Shown one piece after another: positions 1 through 6,041 of a DNA stretch of 7,239 nt. The position numbers were made by a program, and so were the translations under genes. Within the stretch, counting starts at the first letter, position 1. Every line of letters begins with the position of its first letter. Under the pieces are notes generated by a model. That model did not search any database. It saw only the letters and a list, made by a program, of their open reading frames with translations, and was not told where the DNA came from. The DNA is from Lachnospiraceae bacterium (lineage in GTDB: Bacteria > Bacillota > Clostridia > Lachnospirales > Lachnospiraceae), in the NCBI GenBank assembly GCA_004556655.1, contig SFGF01000156.1, positions 1 to 7,239 on the forward strand. Direction: 5' to 3'.

Positions 1-2
1 AA

Positions 3-77
3 GGGAGACGACACAGCGCCGAGCAGGGTTGCCTGTCAGAACGGGGACGAGAATACAACGAACAAAATCTACAATGA
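3..77 (+). other. 3' end of an upstream reading frame with HSAEQG peptide
   Basis: An open frame enters from the left edge and ends at TGA (75-77), just before xis1. It carries the peptide HSAEQG at 12-29. The same peptide occurs upstream of xis2 on the opposite arm (6012-6029, - strand). Of the six codons, four differ and all four differences are at third positions (cac/cat, agc/agt, gag/gaa, ggt/gga), a sign that this segment was conserved as protein. I do not recognise the parent protein. Beyond HSAEQG the two frames diverge and end differently. It could be the tail of a gene preceding xis in this element family, or a leader peptide. The start lies outside the window. Confidence 0.3.
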
Positions 78-84
78 AAGGAGG
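77..84 (+). promoter_or_regulatory. Ribosome binding site that sets the xis1 start
   Basis: AAAGGAGG ends 10 nt before the ATG at 95 and is the best Shine-Dalgarno match in this region. The same frame is open further upstream to an ATG at 29, but that start has no comparable site, and the extra 22 residues have no counterpart in the homologous protein at 5761-5949. The start at 95 is therefore preferred. Confidence 0.75.
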
Positions 85-94
85 CGAAGGGAAT

Positions 95-277
95 ATGGAA
101 GAAAAGACATTTTTAACAGTGGATGAAATTGCAGAAATCTTAACAGTTTCAAAGTCAAAGGCTTATGAGATTGTAAGACAGCTGAATAAGGAATTGAAAG
201 CAAAAGGACTTATTACTGTAGCTGCAAGAGTTAGTAAAGCATATTTTTATGAAAGAATGTGCTACAGCAAAGAGTAG
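95..277 (+). CDS. Small winged-helix Xis-like / HTH protein (copy 1)
   Basis: A 60-residue protein starting at the ATG preceded by AAAGGAGG. It is a small helix-turn-helix protein of the excisionase-like type found directly upstream of integrases in Firmicutes integrative elements. Residues 8-30 (TVDEIAEILTVSKSKAYEIV) look like the recognition-helix unit. Residues 31-55 (RQLNKELKAKGLIT followed by a wing ending YFYER) match copy 2 at 5761-5949 very closely. Known members of such families bend DNA and direct the integrase towards excision. That role is inferred here from size, fold pattern and position. The integrase gene follows after 18 nt with its own ribosome binding site, so the two are probably co-transcribed. 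The promoter is not visible and probably lies left of the window. The protein looks intact, although its partner integrase is damaged. Confidence 0.82.
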   Translation: MEEKTFLTVDEIAEILTVSKSKAYEIVRQLNKELKAKGLITVAARVSKAYFYERMCYSKE

Positions 278-280
278 TGG

Positions 281-287
281 AAAGGAG
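281..287 (+). promoter_or_regulatory. Ribosome binding site of integrase 1
   Basis: AAAGGAG sits 8 nt before the ATG at 296 and supports that start. The next residues (MSVYKDNATGKWRV) align with the N-terminus of integrase 2 (MPVFKNESNGTWYV), which confirms it. Confidence 0.7.
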
Positions 288-295
288 TTGATTAT

Positions 296-1462
296 ATGTC
301 GGTTTATAAAGACAATGCCACCGGCAAGTGGCGTGTGATATACCGGTATACGGATATCACAGGAAAACGAAAGCAGACACAAAAACGTGGCTTTGAAACA
401 AAACGTGAAGCAGTTGCCTGGGAACATGAGATGATGCTAAAAGCTCAGGCGAAGCTAGATATGACCTTTGGTAGCTTCTATGAGATATACGAAGCAGACA
501 AGGCATCAAGGTTAAAGCAGAGTACCTGGGAGACGAAAAGTCATATCATAAGAACAAAGATTTTGCCATATTTTGCAGATCGTAAGATAGATGAAATTGA
601 AGTCAGAGATGTGATTGCATGGCAGAATGAGCTTCTGGCAGCCTTTAAGGACGAAGGAAAGGAAGAAAGATATTCTCAGGACTATTTAAGGACGATTCAA
701 GCGCAGCTTACAGCAATATTTGCACATGCGATGAAATATTACAATCTTCCGAAGAATCCGTCCTCACTGGCAGGAACCATTGGAAAGGAGGTATCAAAGG
801 AGATGCAATTTTGGACGAAAGAAGAGTATCTAAAATTTGCAGAGGTAATGATGGACAAGCCGCGTTCCTATTATGCTTTTGAGCTTTTATATTGGACGGG
901 AATTCGTTCAGGAGAGTTGCTGGCACTTACGCCAAGCGATTTTGATTTTGAAAAGCAGACATTGCGAATTAATAAAACATTCCATCGCTCGAAGGGGGAG
1001 GATATTATTACGACACCTAAGACGGTAAAAAGTAATCGAATTATCACTTTGCCACCATTTTTGTGTGATGAGATTAAAGATTATCTTGGAATGTTTTATG
1101 AGATAGGTGAAAGTGAGAGGATGTTCAGTTTTACAAAATCATATCTTGGTCATGAGATGGAAAGAGGTTGTAAGGCATCGGCCGTGAAAAAAATCAGAAT
1201 TCATGATTTACGTCATAGCCATGTTTCTCTTCTTATCAATATGGGATTTAGTGCATTAGCTATAGGGAAGCGTGTGGGGCATGAAACAGAGAAAATTACT
1301 TATCGCTATTATGGAAAGAAAAACCTTATGACAAGTTGCACTGACGGTTCTGCATATATACAGAGGTATCCGCCAGAACAACTTTCCATAATTAATGCTT
1401 CAGACATGCTTCAGACCATTAAGCCAGTCCAAAAGAGACTTGTCTTCTGTCCAGTCCTTTAG
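296..1462 (+). CDS. Tyrosine integrase of an integrative element (copy 1), C-terminus replaced by RIT sequence
   Basis: A Tn916/phage-type tyrosine site-specific recombinase of 388 codons. Residues 1-50 form the arm-site-binding domain, about 55-160 the core-binding helical domain, and about 170-338 the catalytic domain. Catalytic residues visible: R204 (GIRSGELL), K242 (TTPKT), H303 and R306 (HDLRHSH), H329 (VGHE), and Tyr in ITYRYYGKK. By alignment with the usual ITYRYAHLF ending of this family (recalled), Y338 is the nucleophile. Its TAT codon at 1307-1309 is the first triplet of the RIT left end. After it the normal AHL helix is lost, and about 50 foreign residues encoded by the RIT end are added, overlapping the end of ritC antisense (1400-1462). 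All catalytic residues may therefore be present, but the C-terminal segment that usually docks in trans is missing. Probably inactive, though read-through into a chimeric protein is possible. More than half of its residues match integrase 2 by eye. Confidence 0.85.
   Translation: MSVYKDNATGKWRVIYRYTDITGKRKQTQKRGFETKREAVAWEHEMMLKAQAKLDMTFGSFYEIYEADKASRLKQSTWETKSHIIRTKILPYFADRKIDEIEVRDVIAWQNELLAAFKDEGKEERYSQDYLRTIQAQLTAIFAHAMKYYNLPKNPSSLAGTIGKEVSKEMQFWTKEEYLKFAEVMMDKPRSYYAFELLYWTGIRSGELLALTPSDFDFEKQTLRINKTFHRSKGEDIITTPKTVKSNRIITLPPFLCDEIKDYLGMFYEIGESERMFSFTKSYLGHEMERGCKASAVKKIRIHDLRHSHVSLLINMGFSALAIGKRVGHETEKITYRYYGKKNLMTSCTDGSAYIQRYPPEQLSIINASDMLQTIKPVQKRLVFCPVL
1307..1392 (+). repeat. RIT left end (terminal inverted repeat with internal motifs)
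   Basis: It starts TATTATGGAAAG (1307-1318). A related direct copy CTTATGACAAG follows at 1325-1335. TCTGCATA lies at 1349-1356, and the inverted copy CTTTCCATAAT at 1382-1392. The right end carries the same motifs at the same offsets (1-12, 19-29, 43-50) and its inner inverted copy at offset 75-86, against 76-86 here. The rest of the 86 bp is poorly conserved, as expected if only the protein-binding sites are kept. It ends 7 nt from the ritC stop codon. Confidence 0.75.
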
Positions 1463-2410
1463 AGGCTTTTCAGGGATGATGTCCTTTCCAGATTTCATCT
1501 TATCAAGTGCCGCTTTCTTCATCTTGATGCTGGTTTTCGAGTAAATCTCAGTTACTTTTAAATCAGTATGGCCAAGAAAATCCCTGATAAAAATCGGGTT
1601 TACGTCTGCTTCTGTAAGGTGCATGGCTTTTGTGTGGCGCATTCCATGTGGAGAAATCTTATCGATTCCACACTCATTTGCATACTTCTTTAAAATATAT
1701 GCGATACCCTGACGTGAAAGCTTTTTACCCTGTGAATTAAAGAACAACGGATGTTCAAAACTCGAAGGAGTGTCTAAACGCTGCTCTGAAAGATAATTCT
1801 TCAGAAGGTCTACAGTTTTATCCATCAGCGGTACACTTCTGGTTTTTCTTCCCTTGCCGGTTAACTTTACCTGAGCGGGACAATCCAACCGCAGGTCGCC
1901 AACACATAAATCAGCGAGTTCCTGGACACGGGCACCGCTATCATATAAGAGAGTGAGCATGGCCTGGTCACGGCGCCCTTTCCTGGTTTCTGCATCTGGC
2001 ATGGCTAACAGGCTTTTGGTCTCAGCCTCACTTAAGTATCCTACCTGATGCTTTTCAGCTTTTTTATACGGAATGCCCAGTATCTGCTGGCACTGAAACA
2101 TATATTCCGGAGCCTGCATCTGAATATATCGGAATAATGAATGGATAGCAGCAAGCCTTTGATTTCGGGTACTTATACTGTTATTGCATTCCTGTTCCAG
2201 CCAGTTTAGATACTCAGTAATCCGTTCAACAGTCAAATCACTAACACGAAGTTTTTCAGGCTTTATCGAGAGTATATCGCAGCAGTATGTTAGCAACCGT
2301 ATGTAAGTGTTTCTGTAAGAAGCAATCGTATTACTGCTCTGATTGCGCACACTGGGCAGTTCTTTCAGTAAAAAGTCACTGAGCAATCGGGGAAAATCAG
2401 TCGTCTTCAT
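1400..2410 (-). CDS. ritC: RIT tyrosine recombinase C (RitC-type)
   Basis: A 336-residue XerC/D-like tyrosine recombinase, third gene of the trio. The N-terminal SAM-like core-binding domain is about residues 5-100, and the catalytic domain about 125-300. The catalytic set is complete: R161 (DSGARVQEL), K186 (TGKGRKTR), H255 and R258 (SPHGMRHT), H281 (FLGHTD) and Y290 (TEIYSKTS). A lysine-rich tail of about 45 residues follows the tyrosine. Its ATG overlaps the ritB stop by 14 nt (ATGAAGACGACTGA). GGAGG at 2423-2427, inside ritB, lies 12 nt upstream, so translation is probably coupled. The likely role is DNA strand exchange or a structural role at the RIT ends together with RitA and RitB; which of the three cleaves DNA is not known from the sequence. 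The stop lies 7 nt from the left-end inner motif. The gene symbol follows the order of genes in the trio. Confidence 0.85.
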   Translation of the reverse strand: MKTTDFPRLLSDFLLKELPSVRNQSSNTIASYRNTYIRLLTYCCDILSIKPEKLRVSDLTVERITEYLNWLEQECNNSISTRNQRLAAIHSLFRYIQMQAPEYMFQCQQILGIPYKKAEKHQVGYLSEAETKSLLAMPDAETRKGRRDQAMLTLLYDSGARVQELADLCVGDLRLDCPAQVKLTGKGRKTRSVPLMDKTVDLLKNYLSEQRLDTPSSFEHPLFFNSQGKKLSRQGIAYILKKYANECGIDKISPHGMRHTKAMHLTEADVNPIFIRDFLGHTDLKVTEIYSKTSIKMKKAALDKMKSGKDIIPEKPLKDWTEDKSLLDWLNGLKHV

Positions 2411-3389
2411 ACTCTGTTTTCACCTCCAGATCCGGAATAATGTCAGCGTAAATCCGGTTGATTTGATCGACCAGGTCCGGGAACGCCTCGGCTGTAAGTT
2501 TCAGATAACGCCCGGTGGCGGAAAGGGAGGAATGCCCCAAGTAGGTCATCAATAAAGGCAGGGCAACCTGATGCGGTATGCCATTTCTCAGCATTGCTTC
2601 CAGACTGTGCACACAAAATGTATGGCGAAGATTGTGGAGATGCGGTCCACCATCACTTTTGCTTCCGTGCATAATTCCGCAGTCGAAGAGTATATCCCGG
2701 AAGTAGTGGTTTACAGCAGTTTTTTCATAATGCCCCGTGCCGCGGCGGCTCTTAAAGAAATATTCATCAGGCACATAGACAGGATGTACTTTCCGTCCAT
2801 ACCATTTGATGTACTCCATTACAGAACCGCTTACCGGGATATCACGATCCTTGTTGTTCTTCGCATTTATGACATGGAGGATGTTTTTATCCATATCGAC
2901 ATCTTTCATTCGTAGTCCCAGAGTTTCTGAGATACGAAGACCGCATCCGTACTGTACACGCAGGATTGCAGGATAAAAAATGTGTGCATTGGATGAATGC
3001 GGATGTATGGAATCTGCGGCATTAAAAATGTCGCTTATCTGTGAGTGGGTAAAAATATACGGCTTGAAATCCTCATTTCTTTTGGTTACGATAGAGAAGT
3101 CAACCAGGTACGCAGGGATTTCGTGTCTGATCAGATATTCGGCAAAAGTACGGATCAGGGTAACACGCTGTTCCTGCGTCCTCTGTTTCCAGTTTGGATC
3201 CCACTGGATAAAGGCAAGGCATAGATCTTTAGGAAGCCCGTTGGAACAATCAAACTGCTGACTCATCCTGTCAAGGACGGAGAGAACTCGTTCCTGCTCT
3301 TCGTATTTATAGCCGAGCGTGCGCTTCTCATTAAGGAAGTTCCGTATATGTTCGGCGAGAGGACCGGTAAATGTCTTATTCTTTGACAT
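2397..3389 (-). CDS. ritB: RIT tyrosine recombinase B (RitB-type)
   Basis: A 330-residue tyrosine recombinase, middle gene of the trio. The core-binding domain is about residues 8-105, the catalytic domain about 115-310. Catalytic residues: R152 (GCGLRISE), a lysine in the NAKNNKDR hairpin (K177 or K180), H252 and R255 (LHNLRHTF), H286 (YLGHSS) and Y295 (TGRYLKLT). It starts inside ritA with a 14-nt overlap (ATGTCAAAGAATAA) and GGAGG at 3399-3403, 9 nt upstream. Its C-terminus (LEVKTEYEDD) is partly dictated by the ribosome binding site of ritC, because the GAGGTG coding E-V is the core of that site. No frameshift is seen. Expected to act with RitA and RitC on the element ends. Confidence 0.87.
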   Translation of the reverse strand: MSKNKTFTGPLAEHIRNFLNEKRTLGYKYEEQERVLSVLDRMSQQFDCSNGLPKDLCLAFIQWDPNWKQRTQEQRVTLIRTFAEYLIRHEIPAYLVDFSIVTKRNEDFKPYIFTHSQISDIFNAADSIHPHSSNAHIFYPAILRVQYGCGLRISETLGLRMKDVDMDKNILHVINAKNNKDRDIPVSGSVMEYIKWYGRKVHPVYVPDEYFFKSRRGTGHYEKTAVNHYFRDILFDCGIMHGSKSDGGPHLHNLRHTFCVHSLEAMLRNGIPHQVALPLLMTYLGHSSLSATGRYLKLTAEAFPDLVDQINRIYADIIPDLEVKTEYEDD

Positions 3390-4614
3390 AATCCTTCACC
3401 TCCACTTCCAGGGCGCACTTACGCAGGCCATTCATATCTACTCTGAGATAATGTTTTGCTACCTGTGGATCCGAGTGACCCAGTATATCTGAGATGGTTG
3501 ATGTCTCCACGTCATTCTGAAGCAGGTTTGTTGCAAGTGAATGGCGGAGGGTATGCCAGCCATAATGCTTTGATTTATCGATAGGAATGCCAGCCCTTTT
3601 CAAAGCCTTGTTGATGTTGTGTCGGAGTGTGCTCTTAAACGGGCTGCCCTTATAAGGTGCATTGTGCGTTACAAAAATATTTGGATAGTCCGTAACCGGC
3701 CTTCCATTTTTCAGGTAATCAATGATTGCCCACCCGGCATCATCTGGAAGCGGAAGCGAAAGAGGCTCCCGGGTTTTACTCTGGATAATCGTGATAAGCT
3801 TTTTATCCCAGTCAATGTCATTCAACGTGAGGGAAAGAATATCTCCGATTCGAAGCCCAAGCCTTGCCCCTAAAAGGATAATGGCGTAATCCCTTTTCCC
3901 GATTGGCGTGGTGATGTCAACGCTGTTGATCAGGCGCTCAATCTGTTCTTCATTCCATACAGTGGGCAGCTTTGTGCGCAGCCTCTGCGGTGGATGCGGC
4001 AAAAACACTTCTATCGGTTTGTTTACATACTCATGTAAAAATGCATACTTGAAGTATTGTCTGAGAGCAGACAACCTTTCCGCAATCGTTACCGGAGCGA
4101 GTCCAACCATTGTTTCAGTAAAACGTGACATCAAGGCGGGGGTAATGCCATTGAGATCATGGATTCCCGAAGAATCCAAAAACAGTATCAGGTCTTTGAT
4201 AATATCCCGGCAACGCCTGTACTGATAATGGGAGCAGCCGTATTCCACTTCATACTTTAGAAACCCTTCCGTCACCTCCTTAAAGGGAATCGGCCAAACG
4301 ATTTCGCCGTGGTAATCATGCCGTCGAAAAAGTGTGCCAAAGTTGAAGTATTCAGCAAGAGAGCGAATTGCACGGAAGTAATACATTTCATTTTTGGAAT
4401 GCTCTCCGGATGTGACAAAGCCCCCGAGCTGCTTGAATTTCCAAAGAAGGAAATCCGTTCCTTTTGACTGTGAATAATCACAATCACCTGCGTATTCCTT
4501 AAATTCCTGGAATACCTTGCGATATCTCCGCATTGAGTCTTCGGAATACTGAAGATCAACCAGTTTTTCTTCCAGCTCATTGCAAAGATCCGCGACTTTG
4601 ATTTGTCTTAGCAT
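3376..4614 (-). CDS. ritA: RIT tyrosine recombinase A (RitA-type)
   Basis: A 412-residue tyrosine recombinase, first and longest gene of the trio. The N-terminal extension of about 110 residues is longer than in XerC/D-like enzymes (about 300 residues in total). The core-binding domain is about residues 112-200, the catalytic domain about 215-400. Catalytic residues: R255 (LGLRIGDIL), K280 (QSKTREP), H354 and R357 (GWHTLRHSL), H380 (LGHSD) and Y389 (KHYLRVD). The start at 4614 is supported by AAAGGAG, with its GGAG core at 4625-4628, 10 nt upstream. That site overlaps the 3' arm of a 9-bp perfect hairpin in the mRNA leader, suggesting low or controlled translation. I could not find a convincing promoter between the right end and the start. 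Its C-terminus LEVEVKDYVKE encodes the ritB ribosome binding site. Confidence 0.87.
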   Translation of the reverse strand: MLRQIKVADLCNELEEKLVDLQYSEDSMRRYRKVFQEFKEYAGDCDYSQSKGTDFLLWKFKQLGGFVTSGEHSKNEMYYFRAIRSLAEYFNFGTLFRRHDYHGEIVWPIPFKEVTEGFLKYEVEYGCSHYQYRRCRDIIKDLILFLDSSGIHDLNGITPALMSRFTETMVGLAPVTIAERLSALRQYFKYAFLHEYVNKPIEVFLPHPPQRLRTKLPTVWNEEQIERLINSVDITTPIGKRDYAIILLGARLGLRIGDILSLTLNDIDWDKKLITIIQSKTREPLSLPLPDDAGWAIIDYLKNGRPVTDYPNIFVTHNAPYKGSPFKSTLRHNINKALKRAGIPIDKSKHYGWHTLRHSLATNLLQNDVETSTISDILGHSDPQVAKHYLRVDMNGLRKCALEVEVKDYVKE

Positions 4615-4627
4615 AACAAACCGTCTC

Positions 4628-4665
4628 CTTTCTGATTATGACGTATTGTCAGTTACATCAGAAAG
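4628..4665 (-). promoter_or_regulatory. Leader hairpin overlapping the ritA ribosome binding site
   Basis: On the - strand, CTTTCTGAT and ATCAGAAAG are perfect 9-bp complementary arms (4657-4665 and 4628-4636) with a 20-nt loop. The loop contains a small TGAC/GTCA dyad. The last bases of the 3' arm (AAAG) are the first bases of the AAAGGAG ribosome binding site. Folding would partly bury the site and reduce ritA translation, and with it the coupled ritB and ritC. Alternatively the dyad could be a protein-binding operator. Confidence 0.5.
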
Positions 4666-4672
4666 TATCGGT

Positions 4673-4758
4673 TATTATGTAAAGAAAAGCCACAGAAAAA
4701 ACGTTAACTATGCAGACTTAAGGACATCGCTTTCCATAAGTACTTGCTTTCCATAATA
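4673..4758 (-). repeat. RIT right end (terminal inverted repeat with internal motifs)
   Basis: Read inward on the - strand it begins TATTATGGAAAG (4758-4747). The direct copy CTTATGGAAAG follows at 4740-4730, TCTGCATA at 4716-4709, and it closes with the inverted inner copy CTTTACATAATA (4684-4673). The motif offsets match the left end. Here the second direct copy is a near-exact repeat of the outer one, 18 bp apart measured between motif starts in this end. The sequence between 4615 and 4758 carries no gene; it is this end plus the ritA leader. Confidence 0.75.
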
Positions 4759-5761
4759 GATAAGTGATGTCAATGCTTTCATGCCCTACACGGTCTGCAA
4801 TCGCCACCGCTGAAAATCCCATATCAATCAGCAAACTGATGTGGCTGTGACGTAAATCATGGATACGGATTCTCTTTACTCCTGCGGCTTTCGCACCTCT
4901 GTCCATCTCGTGATGAAGATAGCTTTTTGTGACCGTAAAGATTCGGTCTTTCTTCTTCAATCCGTAAAGCATCTGCAAATATTCCTGCATTTCTTCACAG
5001 AGGAACTTCGGCATTTTAATAATCCGGTTACTTTTCTTTGTTTTCGGTGTGGTAATCACATCTTCGCCGTGTAATCGCTGATAGGACTTGTTGATTCTGA
5101 CCGTTTCTTTTTCAAAATCAAAGTCAGCGGCGGTCAATGCCAGCAATTCTCCTTCACGGATACCGCACCAGTAGAGCATTTCAAAAGCATAAAAAGAAAC
5201 AGGCTTGTCCATCATTTCAAAAGAGAATTTCTTGTATTCTTCTTTTGTCCAGAACAGCATTTCCTTGTGTTCCTCACTTCCCATATTTCCCGCTTTGGCG
5301 GCAGGATTGGAACGCAGCTCATAATACCTCACCGCATGATTAAAGATAGCGGACAACTGATTGTGCAGCGTTTTCAGATAGGTCTGTGAGTATGGCTTTT
5401 TCTTTTCGTCCCGATAGGCAAGCATCTCATTCTGCCATGCGATAATCTCTTTTGTGGAAATTTCGCTGATTTTCAGCTTGCCGAAATAAGGTAAAATCTT
5501 CGTGCGGATGATATGCTCCTTCGTCAGCCATGTGTTCTCCTTCAGACGGCTTTTCATATCCCGGATATACAGTTCGGTAAATGCTTCAAAACTCATATCC
5601 ATATCAGAGGAGTTCTGCAACTGGAACATTCGCTCCCATTCCTGTGCTTCTTTCTTGGTAACAAATCCACGCTTGCATTTCTGCTTACGTCCGCCTTTCC
5701 AGTTGACATATCTTGCCATCACATACCATGTTCCATTGCTCTCGTTTTTAAATACCGGCAT
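4718..5761 (-). CDS. Tyrosine integrase of an integrative element (copy 2), truncated at the active site by the RIT insertion
   Basis: A 347-residue tyrosine integrase with the same domain order as copy 1: arm-binding about 1-50, core-binding about 55-158, catalytic about 168-335. Visible catalytic residues: R202 (GIREGELL), K240 (TTPKT), H301 and R304 (HDLRHSH) and H327 (VGHES). The chain reads DITY (to Y334) and then enters RIT sequence as LLWKASTYGKRCP before stopping. The position aligned with the nucleophilic tyrosine of copy 1 (Y338) is Leu336, so this protein should be catalytically dead. The start is supported by AAAGGGA 9 nt upstream. The ATG overlaps the stop of xis2 by one base (TAATG), so translation is probably coupled. 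Transcription is from the consensus promoter at 6150-6178. Roughly 35-50 C-terminal residues usual for the family are gone. Confidence 0.85.
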   Translation of the reverse strand: MPVFKNESNGTWYVMARYVNWKGGRKQKCKRGFVTKKEAQEWERMFQLQNSSDMDMSFEAFTELYIRDMKSRLKENTWLTKEHIIRTKILPYFGKLKISEISTKEIIAWQNEMLAYRDEKKKPYSQTYLKTLHNQLSAIFNHAVRYYELRSNPAAKAGNMGSEEHKEMLFWTKEEYKKFSFEMMDKPVSFYAFEMLYWCGIREGELLALTAADFDFEKETVRINKSYQRLHGEDVITTPKTKKSNRIIKMPKFLCEEMQEYLQMLYGLKKKDRIFTVTKSYLHHEMDRGAKAAGVKRIRIHDLRHSHISLLIDMGFSAVAIADRVGHESIDITYLLWKASTYGKRCP

Positions 5762-5949
5762 TATTCTTCGTCCCTTTCTGCTCCGTAGAGCCTTTCATAG
5801 AAATACTGGCGGTTTACCCGTCCTGAAATGGTAATAAGGCCTTTTGCTTTCAGTTCCTCATTCAACTGACGGATTAGCTTGTAGGCATACGGCTTTGATA
5901 CGCTTAATTCCTGTGCCACTTCTTCGGCACAAATAAATCTGTTTTTCAT
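5761..5949 (-). CDS. Small winged-helix Xis-like / HTH protein (copy 2)
   Basis: A 62-residue homologue of the protein at 95-277. The helix-turn-helix is at about residues 8-28 (AEEVAQELSVSKPYAYKLI). It is followed by RQLNEELKAKGLIT and a wing ending YFYER, the segment most similar to copy 1. The start is supported by AAGGGA at 5958-5963, 8 nt upstream, and by alignment with copy 1. Its stop overlaps the integrase 2 start, so the pair is one operon. It lies about 190 nt downstream of a consensus promoter whose spacer holds a repeat that may be an operator. The presumed function is recombination directionality or integrase regulation. A purely transcriptional role is also possible. Confidence 0.82.
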   Translation of the reverse strand: MKNRFICAEEVAQELSVSKPYAYKLIRQLNEELKAKGLITISGRVNRQYFYERLYGAERDEE

Positions 5950-5984
5950 ATAATCAGTCCCTTCTTTCGTTTTTTATTGCCGTT

Positions 5985-6041
5985 CTATCCGAATGAAGTT
6001 CCAGCAGGTATTCCCTGTTCGGCACTATGCTGTCCCGACAT
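5985..6041 (-). other. Possible 18-residue leader ORF / remnant with HSAEQG
   Basis: In the xis2 leader, the frame starting at ATG 6041 reads MSGQHSAEQGIPAGTSFG and stops at TAG (5987-5985). The frame is open upstream to a TGA at 6110-6108. HSAEQG is shared with the segment before xis1 with only third-position differences. I see no strong ribosome binding site for the ATG. It could be a leader peptide or the remnant of the 3' end of a longer gene that normally precedes xis. Confidence 0.3.

Larger units (their letters stand above)
1..1306 (+). repeat. Left arm of a large imperfect inverted repeat (xis-int module 1)
   Basis: This arm holds the HSAEQG segment, xis and integrase up to its active-site codon. 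The same order occurs in reverse orientation at 4759 to about 6060. Distances from xis start to RIT border are nearly equal, 1212 bp on the left and 1191 bp on the right. The arms are homologous but diverged at the DNA level, so this is not a recent duplication. They are two different members of one module family facing each other. Confidence 0.7.
1307..4758 (-). mobile_element. Recombinase-In-Trio (RIT) element
   Basis: The element spans about 3.45 kb and contains only three consecutive, overlapping tyrosine recombinase genes on one strand (about 412, 330 and 336 residues). It is flanked by inverted-orientation ends that begin TATTATGGAAAG. Three dissimilar tyrosine recombinases in fixed order with overlapping ends is the defining layout of RIT elements. 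It differs from Tn554, which has two such recombinases plus an unrelated TnpC. The borders are set by where the two flanking integrase sequences stop being homologous to each other and become the shared TATTATGGAAAG. Both flanks end ACTTATC; the left has an extra GC before the border, so the exact border is uncertain by a few bases. No cargo gene is present. All three recombinases keep their catalytic residues, so the element may be functional. Confidence 0.85.

Noticed and set aside
29..94. Upstream start giving xis1 22 extra residues
   Set aside because: The ATG at 95 has a strong AAAGGAGG site and aligns with the start of the homologous protein; the upstream extension does not.
2343..3261. 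Open frames on the + strand opposite ritB (for example 2571-2915 and 2980-3261)
   Set aside because: They are antisense to a recombinase with full motifs, have no ribosome binding sites and resemble no family.
1400..4614. Tn554-type transposon
   Set aside because: Tn554 has two tyrosine recombinases plus an unrelated small TnpC. Here all three genes have the tyrosine-recombinase motifs, which fits RIT elements.
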